Positions 16,576-26,276 of a stretch of DNA of 64,000 bases are shown piece after piece (within the stretch, counting starts at the first letter, position 1; each line of letters opens with the position of its first letter). The stretch comes from RUG11237 sp050874665. Lineage in GTDB: Bacteria > Bacillota > Clostridia > Lachnospirales > Lachnospiraceae. Below the pieces are notes generated by a model. That model was not told the origin of the DNA and did no database searches. It saw only the letters and a list, made by a program, of their open reading frames with translations. Where the stretch lies: positions 186,001 through 250,000 of the forward strand of contig JBNMLC010000002.1 in assembly GCA_050874665.1 (NCBI GenBank), given 5' to 3'. The translations under genes were made by a program, and so were the position numbers.

Positions 16576-17637
16576 ATGCCAGCTACAAGAGATGGTAAAA
16601 CATGGCGCAGCCAGTTCTATTATGAGGACTGGCAGGGCATACGCCATAAAAAGAACAAAAGAGGCTTTAAGATAAAAGGTGAAGCAGAGGAGTGGGAGCG
16701 GAACTTCCGGCAGCAGCAGAAAAAAGATTTGGATATCAACTTTGAAAATTTCGTTGAAATCTATTTCGCTGATATCGAGAACCGACTTAGAGAAAGCACA
16801 ATCAAGAATAAAAGATATGTGTTTGATTTAAAAGTTACACCTTATTTCAAAAAGAAAAAGATGTGTGAGATTAAGACTTCAGATATCCGGGCTTGGCAGA
16901 ATGAATTGATTAAGCAGGGGTATGCACCGACTTATCTTAAAAGTATTAATAACCAGTTGGCAGAACTTTTCAATTATGTGGTCAGATATTATGACCTGAA
17001 AGATAATCCCTGCAGGAAAGCAGAAAGTATCGGGAAAAGCAAGGCTGATGATATGGAGTTCTGGACAAAACAGGAATTTAAGCAGTTTCTTCCGTCTATG
17101 GATAAGAAACCGGAGGCGAGAATGACATTTATGATTCTGTATTGGACAGGGATGCGTATAGGAGAATTGCTGGTGCTTACCTATGAGGATATTGATTTGG
17201 AAAAGCGAATTATAAGCATTTCCAAATCATATCAGAGATTGGATGGAAAGGATATAATTACACCGCCTAAGACACCAAAGAGCAATCGTAAGATTACAAT
17301 TCCACCATTCCTGGCAGAAGAACCAAAAAAATATTGCAGTCATTTATATGGAATTATGCCAAATGAAAGAATGTTCGGGTTTACGAAATCTTATATGGAG
17401 CATGAGATTGTACGAGGCATAAAGGAAACAGGAGTTAAGAGAATCCGTATTCATGATTTGCGTCACAGCCACGCATCGCTTCTGGTGGAACTTGGATTTC
17501 AGCCATTGGCAATAGCAGAGCGGCTGGGACATGAAAAGATAGAAACAACATTAAATACTTATTCACATTTATATCCGAATAAGCAGGCAGAACTGGCAGA
17601 CAGGCTACAGCTGGAGAATGGGGAGGACGAGCTATGA
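16576..17637 (+). CDS. int: Tyrosine recombinase / integrase (element B), intact
   Basis: 353 residues; ATG with GGAGAGGAG upstream. N-terminal arm-binding domain (TWRSQFYYEDWQGIRHKKNK), core-binding domain, and a full catalytic set: Arg194 (GMRIGELLVL), Lys in the beta hairpin, His293/Arg296 (HDLRHSH), His319 (GHEKIETT), Tyr329 (NTYSHLYP). Unlike the element A integrase the C-terminal tail is complete and its stop overlaps the next start by four bases. This is the best candidate for a functional enzyme in the array. Confidence 0.93.
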   Translation: MPATRDGKTWRSQFYYEDWQGIRHKKNKRGFKIKGEAEEWERNFRQQQKKDLDINFENFVEIYFADIENRLRESTIKNKRYVFDLKVTPYFKKKKMCEIKTSDIRAWQNELIKQGYAPTYLKSINNQLAELFNYVVRYYDLKDNPCRKAESIGKSKADDMEFWTKQEFKQFLPSMDKKPEARMTFMILYWTGMRIGELLVLTYEDIDLEKRIISISKSYQRLDGKDIITPPKTPKSNRKITIPPFLAEEPKKYCSHLYGIMPNERMFGFTKSYMEHEIVRGIKETGVKRIRIHDLRHSHASLLVELGFQPLAIAERLGHEKIETTLNTYSHLYPNKQAELADRLQLENGEDEL

Positions 17638-18023
17638 GCGGAGTACACAAACATCCAACAATCAGCTTTCGTGTATCGGGCAGGGAGCGAGAAATGATTG
17701 AAGCAAAGATACTTGCAAGCGGTATGCAGAAGAAAGATTATTTTGTCCGTTCCTGCATTTATAACAGAATATGTGTTGTAGGAAAGAAAGAGGTCATTTA
17801 CCAGCTTGTAGAGGAATTGCAGAATATGCAGATAAATCTCTCTGGACTGATAAAACAACTGGAACAGCAGGAGGTAACACTTACTGCTGATGGATTGGAA
17901 GATATGCGAAATGACTGTATGGATATGTTACAGGCGATTATTGCAATGCTGGATGGTGCAAAGTATCTCTGGCGGGGAGTACAGGTTGATAAAGAAAAAA
18001 GTCCTGACATCGGCAACTGTTAG
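17634..18023 (+). CDS. MobC-like mobilization / relaxosome protein (element B)
   Basis: 129 residues, start overlapping the int stop (ATGA), so translationally coupled. Same pattern as 7187-7576: TISFRVSGREREMIEAKI, KKDYFVRSCIYN, a helical middle, and KSPDIGNC at the end. Predicted ribbon-helix-helix-like accessory factor of a MobV relaxase; the relaxase of this element has lost its catalytic domain, so the gene may be left without a partner. Confidence 0.75.
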   Translation: MSGVHKHPTISFRVSGREREMIEAKILASGMQKKDYFVRSCIYNRICVVGKKEVIYQLVEELQNMQINLSGLIKQLEQQEVTLTADGLEDMRNDCMDMLQAIIAMLDGAKYLWRGVQVDKEKSPDIGNC

Positions 18024-18130
18024 GACTTGCGGTAACAAAAGAAAACTTCTGTTACACCTGTAAATACAACTAGATTATAGCAGAGGTTCTTCTTAGGAGC
18101 AAATAAAAGATTGGAGAATGGAGGACATTT

Positions 18131-18901
18131 ATGGAGGGACAGAAGGTAGAATTAAAGATGATACGGATGTCGGAGGTTGAGTCACAGGAAGTGAAATGGC
18201 TGTGGTATCCGTTTATACCATATGGGAAGCTGACAATTATTCAGGGAGATCCGGGTGATGGAAAGACCACATTGGTGTTAAATATAGCAGCAAAGCTGTC
18301 AAAGGGAGAAAGTCTTGACAGTGATATGAACGTGCAGAAACCAGTAAATGTTATTTATCAGACAGCAGAAGATGGACTGGCAGATACCGTAAAGCCGAGG
18401 CTTGAAGTTGCCGGGGCAGACTGTGAAAAGATACTGGTTATTGATGAAAGAGATAAATCTCTATCTATGGCAGATGAAAGACTGGAAGAGGCACTTGCTA
18501 AGACTGGGGCAAAAGTATTGATATTAGACCCGATACAGGCATATCTCGGTGGTGGAATGGATATGAACCGGGCAAATGAGGCAAGAGATATGACGAAGAA
18601 GCTGGGAGCATTAGCAGAGAAATACCAGTGTGCAATTCTTCTTATCGGTCATATGAATAAGGCATCGGGTAATAAAGCGGCATACAGGGGCATGGGTTCC
18701 ATTGACTTCTTTGCTGTGGCGAGGAGTGTGCTTCTGGTCGGCAGAATAGTGGGAGAACCTAATACAAGAGCAGTTGTTCAGATAAAGAATAATCTTGCGG
18801 CATTTGGACATCCAAAGGCATTTATGTTATCAGAAACGGGCTTTCATTGGTTGGGAGATTATGAGATTACAGCAGATGAAGTACTTGGCGGAATTGGATA
18901 G
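18131..18901 (+). CDS. RepA-like AAA ATPase, 3' end replaced by a deletion junction
   Basis: 256 residues; ATG after GGAGG. RecA/RadA-type ATPase with Walker A GDPGDGKTTLVL, Walker B-like VLILDPIQAYLG and the GHMNKASG segment. It runs without frameshift through the point where the element A copy is broken. It stops at LGGIG, about 60 residues early. After an ATTG shared with both parents (18893-18896) the DNA continues with the relaxase tail. The C-terminal helix-turn-helix-like domain seen in element A is therefore missing. ATPase core intact; replication function doubtful. Confidence 0.85.
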   Translation: MEGQKVELKMIRMSEVESQEVKWLWYPFIPYGKLTIIQGDPGDGKTTLVLNIAAKLSKGESLDSDMNVQKPVNVIYQTAEDGLADTVKPRLEVAGADCEKILVIDERDKSLSMADERLEEALAKTGAKVLILDPIQAYLGGGMDMNRANEARDMTKKLGALAEKYQCAILLIGHMNKASGNKAAYRGMGSIDFFAVARSVLLVGRIVGEPNTRAVVQIKNNLAAFGHPKAFMLSETGFHWLGDYEITADEVLGGIG

Positions 18902-19826
18902 CCAAAAGCAGAAAATATCTTCGGTGGTTGCACAGCTTGGTGAAGAGGTTTCTGTGAAGAAACAGGAATTGCAGAATGTCACTATCGAAAAGGAACTGGT
19001 TGAGGAAGCTACACAGAAAGCAAAAGAAGAGAGAACTACAGCACAACAGGAGAAGGCAGTATTGCTTGCAGGCAATCAGGATTTGAGAGGGGAGAATTCG
19101 AGGCTTGAAAGCCGCAAGGACAGACTTCGCATGGAAAATCATGATTTGAAGCAGAAACAGTTACAGTTGAAGACAGATAATGAAGAATTGGAACAAAGGC
19201 ATGAAGATTTACAATATAAAAATGATGAACTGGAGAATGCAAATGACCAGTTACATTTAGACAATCATACTTTAGAACAGAAGAATGAAGCGTTACAATC
19301 GGATAATCAGATATTGGTACAGCGGTATAGTGGCCTGCAACAGGATAATCTCCAGCTTGAGAGACAGCAGAACGAACTTAAAAACAATATAGAGCAGATG
19401 GTACAGTCGGAGCAGTTATTACAACGTGATGTACGCAAGTATGATGAAGCACCGGAATGGCAGTTACCGGAACCGGGAGCATTTGCAAGTGCTAAGTCGT
19501 TTCGGGATAAGGTAGTGATGCCATTTGTGAACAAGCTGAAGTCACTGATAAAGAATCTGACAATCCAGTGTGTAAGGCTAAAAGAGGAAGTCCTGCAATT
19601 GCGAAAGGAAAAGAAGAGATTGTCAGAGGATGTGGAGTTTTACAAAGGTAAGATTAAGGATATGAGCGATAAGATAGAACTGTTGCAGGAAAAGGCTGAT
19701 GCTCTGGATCGTGTGAAGAGATATGCTGGTGCAGAGCAGATTGATACGATTATTCGTAAGGTAAAGGAACAGGAGCGTACAGAGCAGCAGATAAGGCGGT
19801 ATGACAAGTCTTATGGAACAAGATAA
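18893..19826 (+). pseudogene. mobV: MobV relaxase remnant: coiled-coil tail only
   Basis: From the junction at 18893 the sequence encodes only the long coiled-coil tail of the MobV protein (LDSQKQKISSVVAQLGEE onward, to EQIRRYDKSYGTR-like end). It aligns with about 9670-10600 of element A. The nuclease domain, the start codon and the region holding inverted repeats are deleted. An overlapping open frame running in from repA gives a hybrid reading frame beginning at 18795, but its first 30 residues are repA DNA read in the wrong frame. Confidence 0.85.
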
Positions 19827-19847
19827 TGGGAAGGATGGATTGATGAG

Positions 19848-20198
19848 ATGAAAGATAATCGAATGGATAATATCGTGGAATGTGCTTATAGCATGGATAA
19901 CGGCTATGTTGAGGTGTGGTTTACAGATGGAAATATGTTGCGAATAAAGTGTGAAGAAGTGGAGGCAGCTCTGAGGACAACAGAGCAGTCACTGGCGAAG
20001 CTGCATAAGCTGTTGGATAACAAGCCAATAGAGTATGTGGCAATGGCTTTGTCTGGGGAGATGCAGGCATATTGTGATATTGAGGACGAGATGGTTAAGG
20101 GGATGTTCGGGACGATTGTGCAGGGGCATCTGAAGAAGGGGTATAACCGAGCTACGGCGGAGATGATGGCAAGGGAGTTTTTTAGGTATGAGGGTTGA
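19848..20198 (+). CDS. Small unknown protein of the element backbone
   Basis: 116 residues. N-terminal beta-rich pattern (NIVECAYSMDNGYVEVWFTDG) resembles small domains common in mobile elements of gut Firmicutes; the second half is helical (TAEMMAREFFRYEG). No catalytic motif. 21 bp after the relaxase remnant and on the same strand. No counterpart survives in element A. Probably an accessory element protein; function unknown. Confidence 0.6.
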   Translation: MKDNRMDNIVECAYSMDNGYVEVWFTDGNMLRIKCEEVEAALRTTEQSLAKLHKLLDNKPIEYVAMALSGEMQAYCDIEDEMVKGMFGTIVQGHLKKGYNRATAEMMAREFFRYEG

Positions 20199-20420
20199 AT
20201 ATATATTGGATTAAAAAGATAGTGTAGTGTGCAGTGCGAGGTAAAGAAGAAAGAAATTATGTAAAAGTTATTTTGAAAAATGAAACTTGGATACAAAATT
20301 ATTTTTATGGAGGTCTGGTGTAGACTGTTTTTTGCTTTAAATGATATAATAAGTGAAAGAAAATACAATACACGAAAATTATATTTTGTGTTGAAAAATT
20401 AAAATGGAGGTCTTAAGATT

Positions 20421-22199
20421 TTGGAAAAAACAATACATGATATCTTTAAATTGGGAAGTAGTGCAGTTTTCAATGAAAAACAATATGTATTAGAGGAAAT
20501 CATGATTTTGGGAACATCTGAGAAACTGTATACGGTATTAAGGTTTTCAGCGGAAAATGGCGAAAACCTTATTTGCGGTGTAGATATTGAAACGAATACA
20601 ATTTTTCCATTGACGTCTGAACAAAGTGAATTATATCATGAAAATTTAAGACTTCATAGGAAAAGATTGTTTAATAATACTATAAAAATTCTTGATTATA
20701 AAGCTGGTTGTAATACAGGTAAATATGAAGCTGTTATTCAAAAAATAGTTACACAAAGTAATCTAAAACAGATTTTATCTAAAATATCGTTAAATGATAA
20801 AGATTACACTATTTCATGGTTTAGTTTTTTATGTAATAAACAAGGGGATTCCTTATTAGTCTCTGTTTCTGAAAAGGAGATGGCAGATAACTTGTCAATG
20901 CAAGCATTATATGATGATTTAGATTTAACGATTTCTTTATCGGAATATGACTTAAAGTATCGAGGAAATGTTGTTAGAATCGAGAAAACCAATGCGGAAT
21001 ATTTGTTATATATTCATCCATATCCAATAGAGATTATGCAATCAACACAGTCTAAAGGAGCCTCTTTTGAAAATATAAGCAATCCATTTTCTGTGATGGA
21101 TTTTGTTGTAAATCATGCAGACAGTGATGTGAATGGTGTGATTTATCCAAACTCAGATGACAAACCTATACATAATTATATTATTGTGGGAGTATTAAAA
21201 AATATAGATATAGATATTGAAGATTGTGTTATTGGAAGTGTTAGAGTTGGAAATCAGATTGATGTATCAAAGAAATTTAAAGATTCAATTTCTGATTTGA
21301 TGGAAGAAAATAATACATTTGTCTGGGTCAATATAAAATCGGATTCACTATATAATGCTTTTTCTTCAGGAAAAAAATTATTAATTGCGTCGGCAGAATT
21401 CTTGTCATTTATGATAAAAAATGATATGTATGCGGATTGGTTTGGAACTGTAGAATTAAATAATAATGTTTGGGATGTACGGAGTCATTATCCGCAAATT
21501 AGTCTCGGATCAGTATTCTATATTGAAAATTGTATTCTAGGAGAATCAATAACTTTGACAGATGAAAATATGAAGATACCGGCAGCAATAAAGTTAGATG
21601 AAAATGCGGAATATTTGTTTGAGTATGATTGGATTGAAAGGTTTTTTCATAAATTACAAACTGAGAACAAGAAGGTTCTTCGTTTGCAGTATGCATTAAA
21701 ATGGATTGTACAAGCTTGGAATACAGAAGACAAATATGATAGAGTGATCTATTGTTCGATGGCATTAGAGTTTATTGTGAATGGTGAAAAGGGAAAGAAT
21801 ATTTTTGATGAATATGCAAGCAAATCTGGGAGAAGTAATTTTACAAAATCAGAAAGAAAAACACTTATCAATAGCTTAATCGAAAAAATAGAATTAGAGG
21901 ATATAAAAGGTTTTTCGGAAAGCAATATTGTGGCACTCAATGGGAGTATTAAAAAAATGATACAAAGTAAATTGAATGAGGTGAGTTTTGCGACAAAATT
22001 AGATATTCTTGTTAGTAGATTAAATATACCAATATCTGCAGATGAAAGAGAACTCTTAAGTAAGGCTAGGAAAATAAGAAATGAATTGATTCATGGATTA
22101 AATATGGCTAGTATTTCAACATTACATATAAAGAAACTTTGTGGGGTTACTTCACGAATTTTAATGTATAAACTTATGAATGAATTGGGAGAGGAGTAA
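20421..22199 (+). CDS. ApeA/HEPN-like candidate anti-phage protein
   Basis: 592 residues from TTG at 20421, with GGAGG ten bases upstream and no better start. The N-terminal two thirds are beta-rich and contain no motif I know. The C-terminal 170 residues are helical and include ARKIRNELIHG, an Rx4H motif of the HEPN ribonuclease type. A large beta-rich N-terminal part plus a terminal HEPN is the layout of ApeA-type single-gene phage defence proteins. The next gene starts 7 bp downstream, so here it may act as a pair. HEPN assignment is from motif only. Confidence 0.6.
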   Translation: MEKTIHDIFKLGSSAVFNEKQYVLEEIMILGTSEKLYTVLRFSAENGENLICGVDIETNTIFPLTSEQSELYHENLRLHRKRLFNNTIKILDYKAGCNTGKYEAVIQKIVTQSNLKQILSKISLNDKDYTISWFSFLCNKQGDSLLVSVSEKEMADNLSMQALYDDLDLTISLSEYDLKYRGNVVRIEKTNAEYLLYIHPYPIEIMQSTQSKGASFENISNPFSVMDFVVNHADSDVNGVIYPNSDDKPIHNYIIVGVLKNIDIDIEDCVIGSVRVGNQIDVSKKFKDSISDLMEENNTFVWVNIKSDSLYNAFSSGKKLLIASAEFLSFMIKNDMYADWFGTVELNNNVWDVRSHYPQISLGSVFYIENCILGESITLTDENMKIPAAIKLDENAEYLFEYDWIERFFHKLQTENKKVLRLQYALKWIVQAWNTEDKYDRVIYCSMALEFIVNGEKGKNIFDEYASKSGRSNFTKSERKTLINSLIEKIELEDIKGFSESNIVALNGSIKKMIQSKLNEVSFATKLDILVSRLNIPISADERELLSKARKIRNELIHGLNMASISTLHIKKLCGVTSRILMYKLMNELGEE

Positions 22200-22206
22200 G
22201 TTAATA

Positions 22207-23163
22207 ATGAATGTGCTAGATTATTCAATAAGATTAGGAAAACTCCTTCGTAAAACTGATGAAGGAAAAAAAATATTTCAATTAGAAGCGAGTATTGAAG
22301 AAAAATATAAAGATGATGATGCTTTTCATCAGTATGAACAATTTGCAGAGAAAAAAGCGTCACAATATTATTTCTATTCGTGGGATATGGCCTATAAAAC
22401 ATTTTTAAACGTGCTTACAGATGATTCAATAGAACATAGAAATTTTTTTATACCAACAACTGAATTGATATCTTCTGATACAATGATAAAAGAATTAGCA
22501 TTAATATCCAATTCTTTTGGTAATATATTCGAGCAGCTTGTGGCAGTTAGTATTTCGGGTGGTGAGTATGAAGGGATAATACCAGATTCTTGGAAATATA
22601 AAGTAAGGAATGCGATTTCGGATGTTCAAATAGCAGTAGAAAGAACATTATTAATGAGAACATTTGCTATATTTTATCAAAAACACACTAATTTAATTAA
22701 TAATGTTGCAACACAGAAATATTTGACTAAAAGAGAAGAAGAAAAGTTGTTGCCATTTTCTGGAAAAGCCCTTATAGCAATGTCAAAAGCAAAAAATGTA
22801 TCAGAAGAAGAAAAAATATTGTATGAAAAAATGTATCTTATAATGGAGGCAGTTAAAAAGGGTATATTTTATGGCTTTTGGGGGATGATAAATGAAGTGC
22901 GTGAAGATGAATTGCTTACGGATGCTGGTTTATATGGCTCACCACTGCACGAAGTAACTCTTACTTATAAAAATAATATTTATTCTTTCCTGGGAGAGGG
23001 ATGGTTATACAAAATACAACTAGATGATGAACATATATTTTTTATGGCTCATAAAAAAGAAGTACGTTTTGGAAAAGATAATGGAAAAACTACAATTTCG
23101 GGAATAGTATATCCAGCTGATGATAGAGGACTATTTGAAAAATCCGAAGAATTGGAACAATAG
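22207..23163 (+). CDS. Unknown partner of the HEPN-like protein
   Basis: 318 residues from ATG at 22207, which lies just beyond the previous stop with GAGGAG upstream; an in-frame ATG at 22180 would overlap the previous gene and lacks a ribosome site. Mostly helical, with a beta-rich C-terminal 80 residues (EVTLTYKNNIYSFLGEGWLY and following). No recognised domain. Tight spacing implies cotranscription with the HEPN-like gene, so it may be a regulator, antitoxin or second effector. Followed by the right end of element B. Confidence 0.6.
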   Translation: MNVLDYSIRLGKLLRKTDEGKKIFQLEASIEEKYKDDDAFHQYEQFAEKKASQYYFYSWDMAYKTFLNVLTDDSIEHRNFFIPTTELISSDTMIKELALISNSFGNIFEQLVAVSISGGEYEGIIPDSWKYKVRNAISDVQIAVERTLLMRTFAIFYQKHTNLINNVATQKYLTKREEEKLLPFSGKALIAMSKAKNVSEEEKILYEKMYLIMEAVKKGIFYGFWGMINEVREDELLTDAGLYGSPLHEVTLTYKNNIYSFLGEGWLYKIQLDDEHIFFMAHKKEVRFGKDNGKTTISGIVYPADDRGLFEKSEELEQ

Positions 23164-23392
23164 TATTTTACAACCTATTATATGATAATAGAAGTTTTAT
23201 CAGGAAAAGAGTGATTCATTTGCATAGAGAGTGAATATACGTTTGCTTGAAATTATTTGATGCTGATTAGTGAACATAGGGTAAACATAATTGAGAAGAA
23301 AATAAGAAAATGTTGGGAATATTAAAGTTTATGCCTGCATAGCTGGATACATTACTAACGACGAAAGACTAAATAAGAAAAATAGTTTTACC

Positions 23393-23528
23393 TGGCTCCA
23401 TTTTGGCTCTAAAAATTTTAGACGAGGTACACAAAAATGCAAAATAAGATTAATATGAAGAATAAAATGCACAAATGTGTACCGAGAAACATCCAGATAA
23501 ATTTCTCAGCCCAAGAGTCGGAATAATG
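23393..23528 (+). repeat. 136-bp direct repeat, right copy (element end)
   Basis: Gapless match to 12612-12747 with about seven differences. Heptamers TGGCTCC and TGGCTCT at 23393 and 23404, inverted motifs GGTACACAAAAATGC (23426-23440) and GCACAAATGTGTACC (23469-23483), and a terminal GAATAATG. Confidence 0.75.
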
Positions 23529-23604
23529 CGAATGTTAAAGGGCAATATGGTTTATTGTCTTTAGGGCAAAAATCCGTATCGTCAACAATAAAATAAAAGG
23601 TATC

Positions 23605-23655
23605 AGAGACCATAAGGTGAGTCCAAGTTTTCCGCATCTTACGGTCTCTTTTTTT
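23605..23655 (+). terminator. Rho-independent terminator
   Basis: AGAGACCATAAG (23605-23616) pairs with CTTACGGTCTCT (23638-23649) with one mismatch and is followed by seven T. Confidence 0.7.
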
Positions 23656-23789
23656 ATTTCATAGTAGTCGAAAGCCTTGTAAAATAAATGTTTTATGAGT
23701 TATAAGAGAAAGTTTAAGCTTGAGCATCTTATATTATTTTTTGTGCTTGCAAAATGCTTGCCGTTTTTGAATAATCATAAATATAAAAA

Positions 23790-23993
23790 TTAAACATTTA
23801 AAAGTTTCTTGGCATTTCTACTAAAAATATTAATACGTTCTTGTTCTATTTCAGTTGGACGTAAAACAGATAGTATCGAATGCCTCTCGTATTTCTCTGC
23901 TAAATCAGATTTAATCTTGAAATTACCATTCTCACAAAGCAACAACTCTGGATTAATTGAAACAATTTGCTGTTTTTCTCTATTGTGACTCAT
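23790..23993 (-). CDS. Small unknown protein, weakly supported
   Basis: 67 residues (SILSVLRPTEIEQERINIF in the middle). No convincing ribosome site and no family. Retained because the frame has reasonable codon use and sits in an otherwise empty gap; it could be a remnant. Confidence 0.3.
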   Translation of the reverse strand: MSHNREKQQIVSINPELLLCENGNFKIKSDLAEKYERHSILSVLRPTEIEQERINIFSRNAKKLLNV

Positions 23994-24062
23994 AATATTT
24001 TTCTTTATTCTTTAAAAATCTGCATATAGAAACATACCTCTCGTTAAGAAAAAAGAATGTGA

Positions 24063-25145
24063 CTAATTTAAGTTTTTATCATAAAAATCTATAAAATCTC
24101 CAAACAATTCTGAATTTAACATATTACACCACTTATCACGATCAAGATTATTGTGTATATAGTTGGCTTTGTCCTCTGAAAATCTTTCTTTGTTTTCGGT
24201 AATGGTATAGTCGTAATCAAGCGTTTCAAGCCATTTATCAAATTCTGCGTTAAATTCATCAATATAGGTATCATTATCGTAAACATGGTTATGTCCTTTA
24301 TCCTCAAGACGAATAAAGCTAAAACGGGAATCAGCCTGGTATTTTTCATAATAGATGTCATATCCATACTTGGTTGGAACAACATTGTCATCTGAGCTAT
24401 GTACAATCATAACAGCGGACGTAGTTGCTGAAAATCCGTCCAGTGCAGTATTCGAAGCATAGTCACCATACTTTATTCGTTCGTGAAGTTTTACAAACGG
24501 CATCATCAAATAGATACCATCTCCAGCCTGTTTTTTTCCTTCTGATTCAAACATATCTGATGAACTGTTAAAACCTGAACACGCTATAACAGCTTTTACT
24601 TCCGAATGATATGTAAGTACACTACAAACGCTGTAGCCACCCCAACTGTGTCCAAATAGAACTATAGGCAATTCAGGAAAATTCCCACTCTCTTCTACAA
24701 ATGATATTGCGTAGTCAAGGTCAATAACCCCCTGTGGAAGTCCTCCAACCCCTTCGCCCTCGCTTTCATCATTTCCTGTTGCATCATAGGCAAAAATATA
24801 GTAGCCGTTCTGAGCAAAATAATTTGCACAGTCCATATAAGAATTATGTCCGCCCCCACCAAAACCATGTGCCATTACAATGATGCCACGTTGATTTTCT
24901 CCAGAACTATACATGTATCCTGTAAGTTTCTGTCCTTTATTGGAAGAAAATTCATATTGTGTACGTTGTAATCCATCAAAATCATCTACATACAACATTA
25001 GCGGTTCGTAACTTTCAAAGCGCTGATTAAAATTCTCGTTGTATACCATTACGGACAATATCCAATCGCCAGCAATTATTAATGCAGCCACAATACACAA
25101 TACAATAATGAGAATCTTTTTCTTTTGAGATTTTGCTTTTTTCAT
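24063..25145 (-). CDS. Membrane-anchored alpha/beta hydrolase
   Basis: 360 residues. A basic N-terminus and one hydrophobic helix (ILIIVLCIVAALIIAG) point to a membrane anchor or uncleaved signal, with the enzyme outside the membrane. The alpha/beta hydrolase core shows the oxyanion strand MAHGFGGGG, nucleophile elbow GHSWGG, a catalytic Asp in HSSDDNVVP and the His in DKGHNH. An esterase or peptidase of the S9/BD-FAE-like type is likely; substrate unknown. It follows the XRE gene of element C on the same strand after 76 bp and is probably cargo. Confidence 0.85.
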   Translation of the reverse strand: MKKAKSQKKKILIIVLCIVAALIIAGDWILSVMVYNENFNQRFESYEPLMLYVDDFDGLQRTQYEFSSNKGQKLTGYMYSSGENQRGIIVMAHGFGGGGHNSYMDCANYFAQNGYYIFAYDATGNDESEGEGVGGLPQGVIDLDYAISFVEESGNFPELPIVLFGHSWGGYSVCSVLTYHSEVKAVIACSGFNSSSDMFESEGKKQAGDGIYLMMPFVKLHERIKYGDYASNTALDGFSATTSAVMIVHSSDDNVVPTKYGYDIYYEKYQADSRFSFIRLEDKGHNHVYDNDTYIDEFNAEFDKWLETLDYDYTITENKERFSEDKANYIHNNLDRDKWCNMLNSELFGDFIDFYDKNLN

Positions 25146-25221
25146 AATTTACTTATTATCCCTTCAATTTATTGTTGTTCGGCAAATAAAAATTTTAAAT
25201 AGTTCTTATTGTTTGAGCTAT

Positions 25222-26175
25222 TTAAACATATTCACAGATAAGAACATTGAATATTTGCAATGTATTTTCAATTTCAGCTTTATACATGTCCTCATCATGC
25301 ATAGGTGACGTTTTTTCTTCTAAGTGACGCATATGTGCATGAAACAGTGTTATAAGTTGCATGTTATAGGAATATAGTGATATATTCATATCTCCATTTA
25401 CAGGAACAGGTGATTCATGTATTTCAATTCCTACTTCTTTCATATCATACCAGCACTGTCTAAATTCCATGTACAGTTTCTTGATTTCGCTAGAACTGTT
25501 AAGAATGTAATTTAAATCAATATAAAACACGGCACTCCGTTGGCTCATAATTTCATCAACAGATAAAGTGAACTTAATTCCGGCATCTTCCAGTGCAAGT
25601 AGACTTCGATAAAATTCGGAGAATCTGGTAATCGGTTGTCTGTCAGATGGTAACAGAGAAGAGGCTTCCTCATTTAATTTTTGAACTAATGCAAAATTGT
25701 TTGCAATATCTTCGCTAAAATTATAAGGATAGCGAGCTTTCCAAAGTGCATATTTTTCCTTCTTATCTGTTATCACTTCAGCAGAGTCATTGATATCTGG
25801 CTGGAGCTCATTTCTTTTTTTAGTCCAAGCGGCAATTCCTTCTATGAGCCAGTTACTATTTTGATAATCGTCTCCCTTAGTAAAGGTAAGTTGATAGGTA
25901 TCTCCGACTTTTTCAAAACGCATACCGTAAATATCTTCTAATTCAAAAAGCGTATGCATAACACTATTAGGATTAATGTAATCCGGCTCAAAGAGTGTGG
26001 TGGGATTGATTTGTAATGCTTCCGCAATTTCCATCAATTTTCCATTCTTTGGTTTTCTTACACCATTTTCATATTGACGTATGCGGTCTCCGGTAAGTTT
26101 GACCATGGAGCCAAGCTGAGCCTGCGTAAGACCTTTTAATGTTCTATATTTTCTGATTTTATCTCCAAGAGTCAT
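25222..26175 (-). CDS. XRE-family transcriptional regulator (element C)
   Basis: 317 residues from ATG at 26175, preceded by AAAGGAG. Residues 1-65 form a Cro/C1 helix-turn-helix (LGDKIRKYRTLKGLTQAQLG through KLMEIAEALQI). The long helical C-terminal domain of about 250 residues is larger than in the element A and B regulators and could sense a ligand or partner. The facing intergenic region holds two AGTAC dyads bracketing a TATAAT box, the expected operator set. Confidence 0.85.
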   Translation of the reverse strand: MTLGDKIRKYRTLKGLTQAQLGSMVKLTGDRIRQYENGVRKPKNGKLMEIAEALQINPTTLFEPDYINPNSVMHTLFELEDIYGMRFEKVGDTYQLTFTKGDDYQNSNWLIEGIAAWTKKRNELQPDINDSAEVITDKKEKYALWKARYPYNFSEDIANNFALVQKLNEEASSLLPSDRQPITRFSEFYRSLLALEDAGIKFTLSVDEIMSQRSAVFYIDLNYILNSSSEIKKLYMEFRQCWYDMKEVGIEIHESPVPVNGDMNISLYSYNMQLITLFHAHMRHLEEKTSPMHDEDMYKAEIENTLQIFNVLICEYV

Positions 26176-26276
26176 ATCAAAAATCTCCTTTATGATAATC
26201 AAATTTTTGATTTATAGCATTATTGTACCATAAATAAAAGAAAAGTGAACATAAAAGTAAATAATAGTTAGAAATA

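Larger units (their letters stand above)
23164..23789. other. Right end of element B and junction
   Basis: No gene is supported in this 626-bp stretch. It holds the right copy of the 136-bp repeat (23393-23528) and a terminator-like hairpin (23605-23655); the remainder shows nothing recognisable. Confidence 0.5.

Noticed and set aside
18795..19826. 343-codon gene starting inside repA
   Set aside because: The first 30 or so codons are repA DNA read in the wrong frame; only the relaxase tail is meaningful, and no ribosome site precedes the start.
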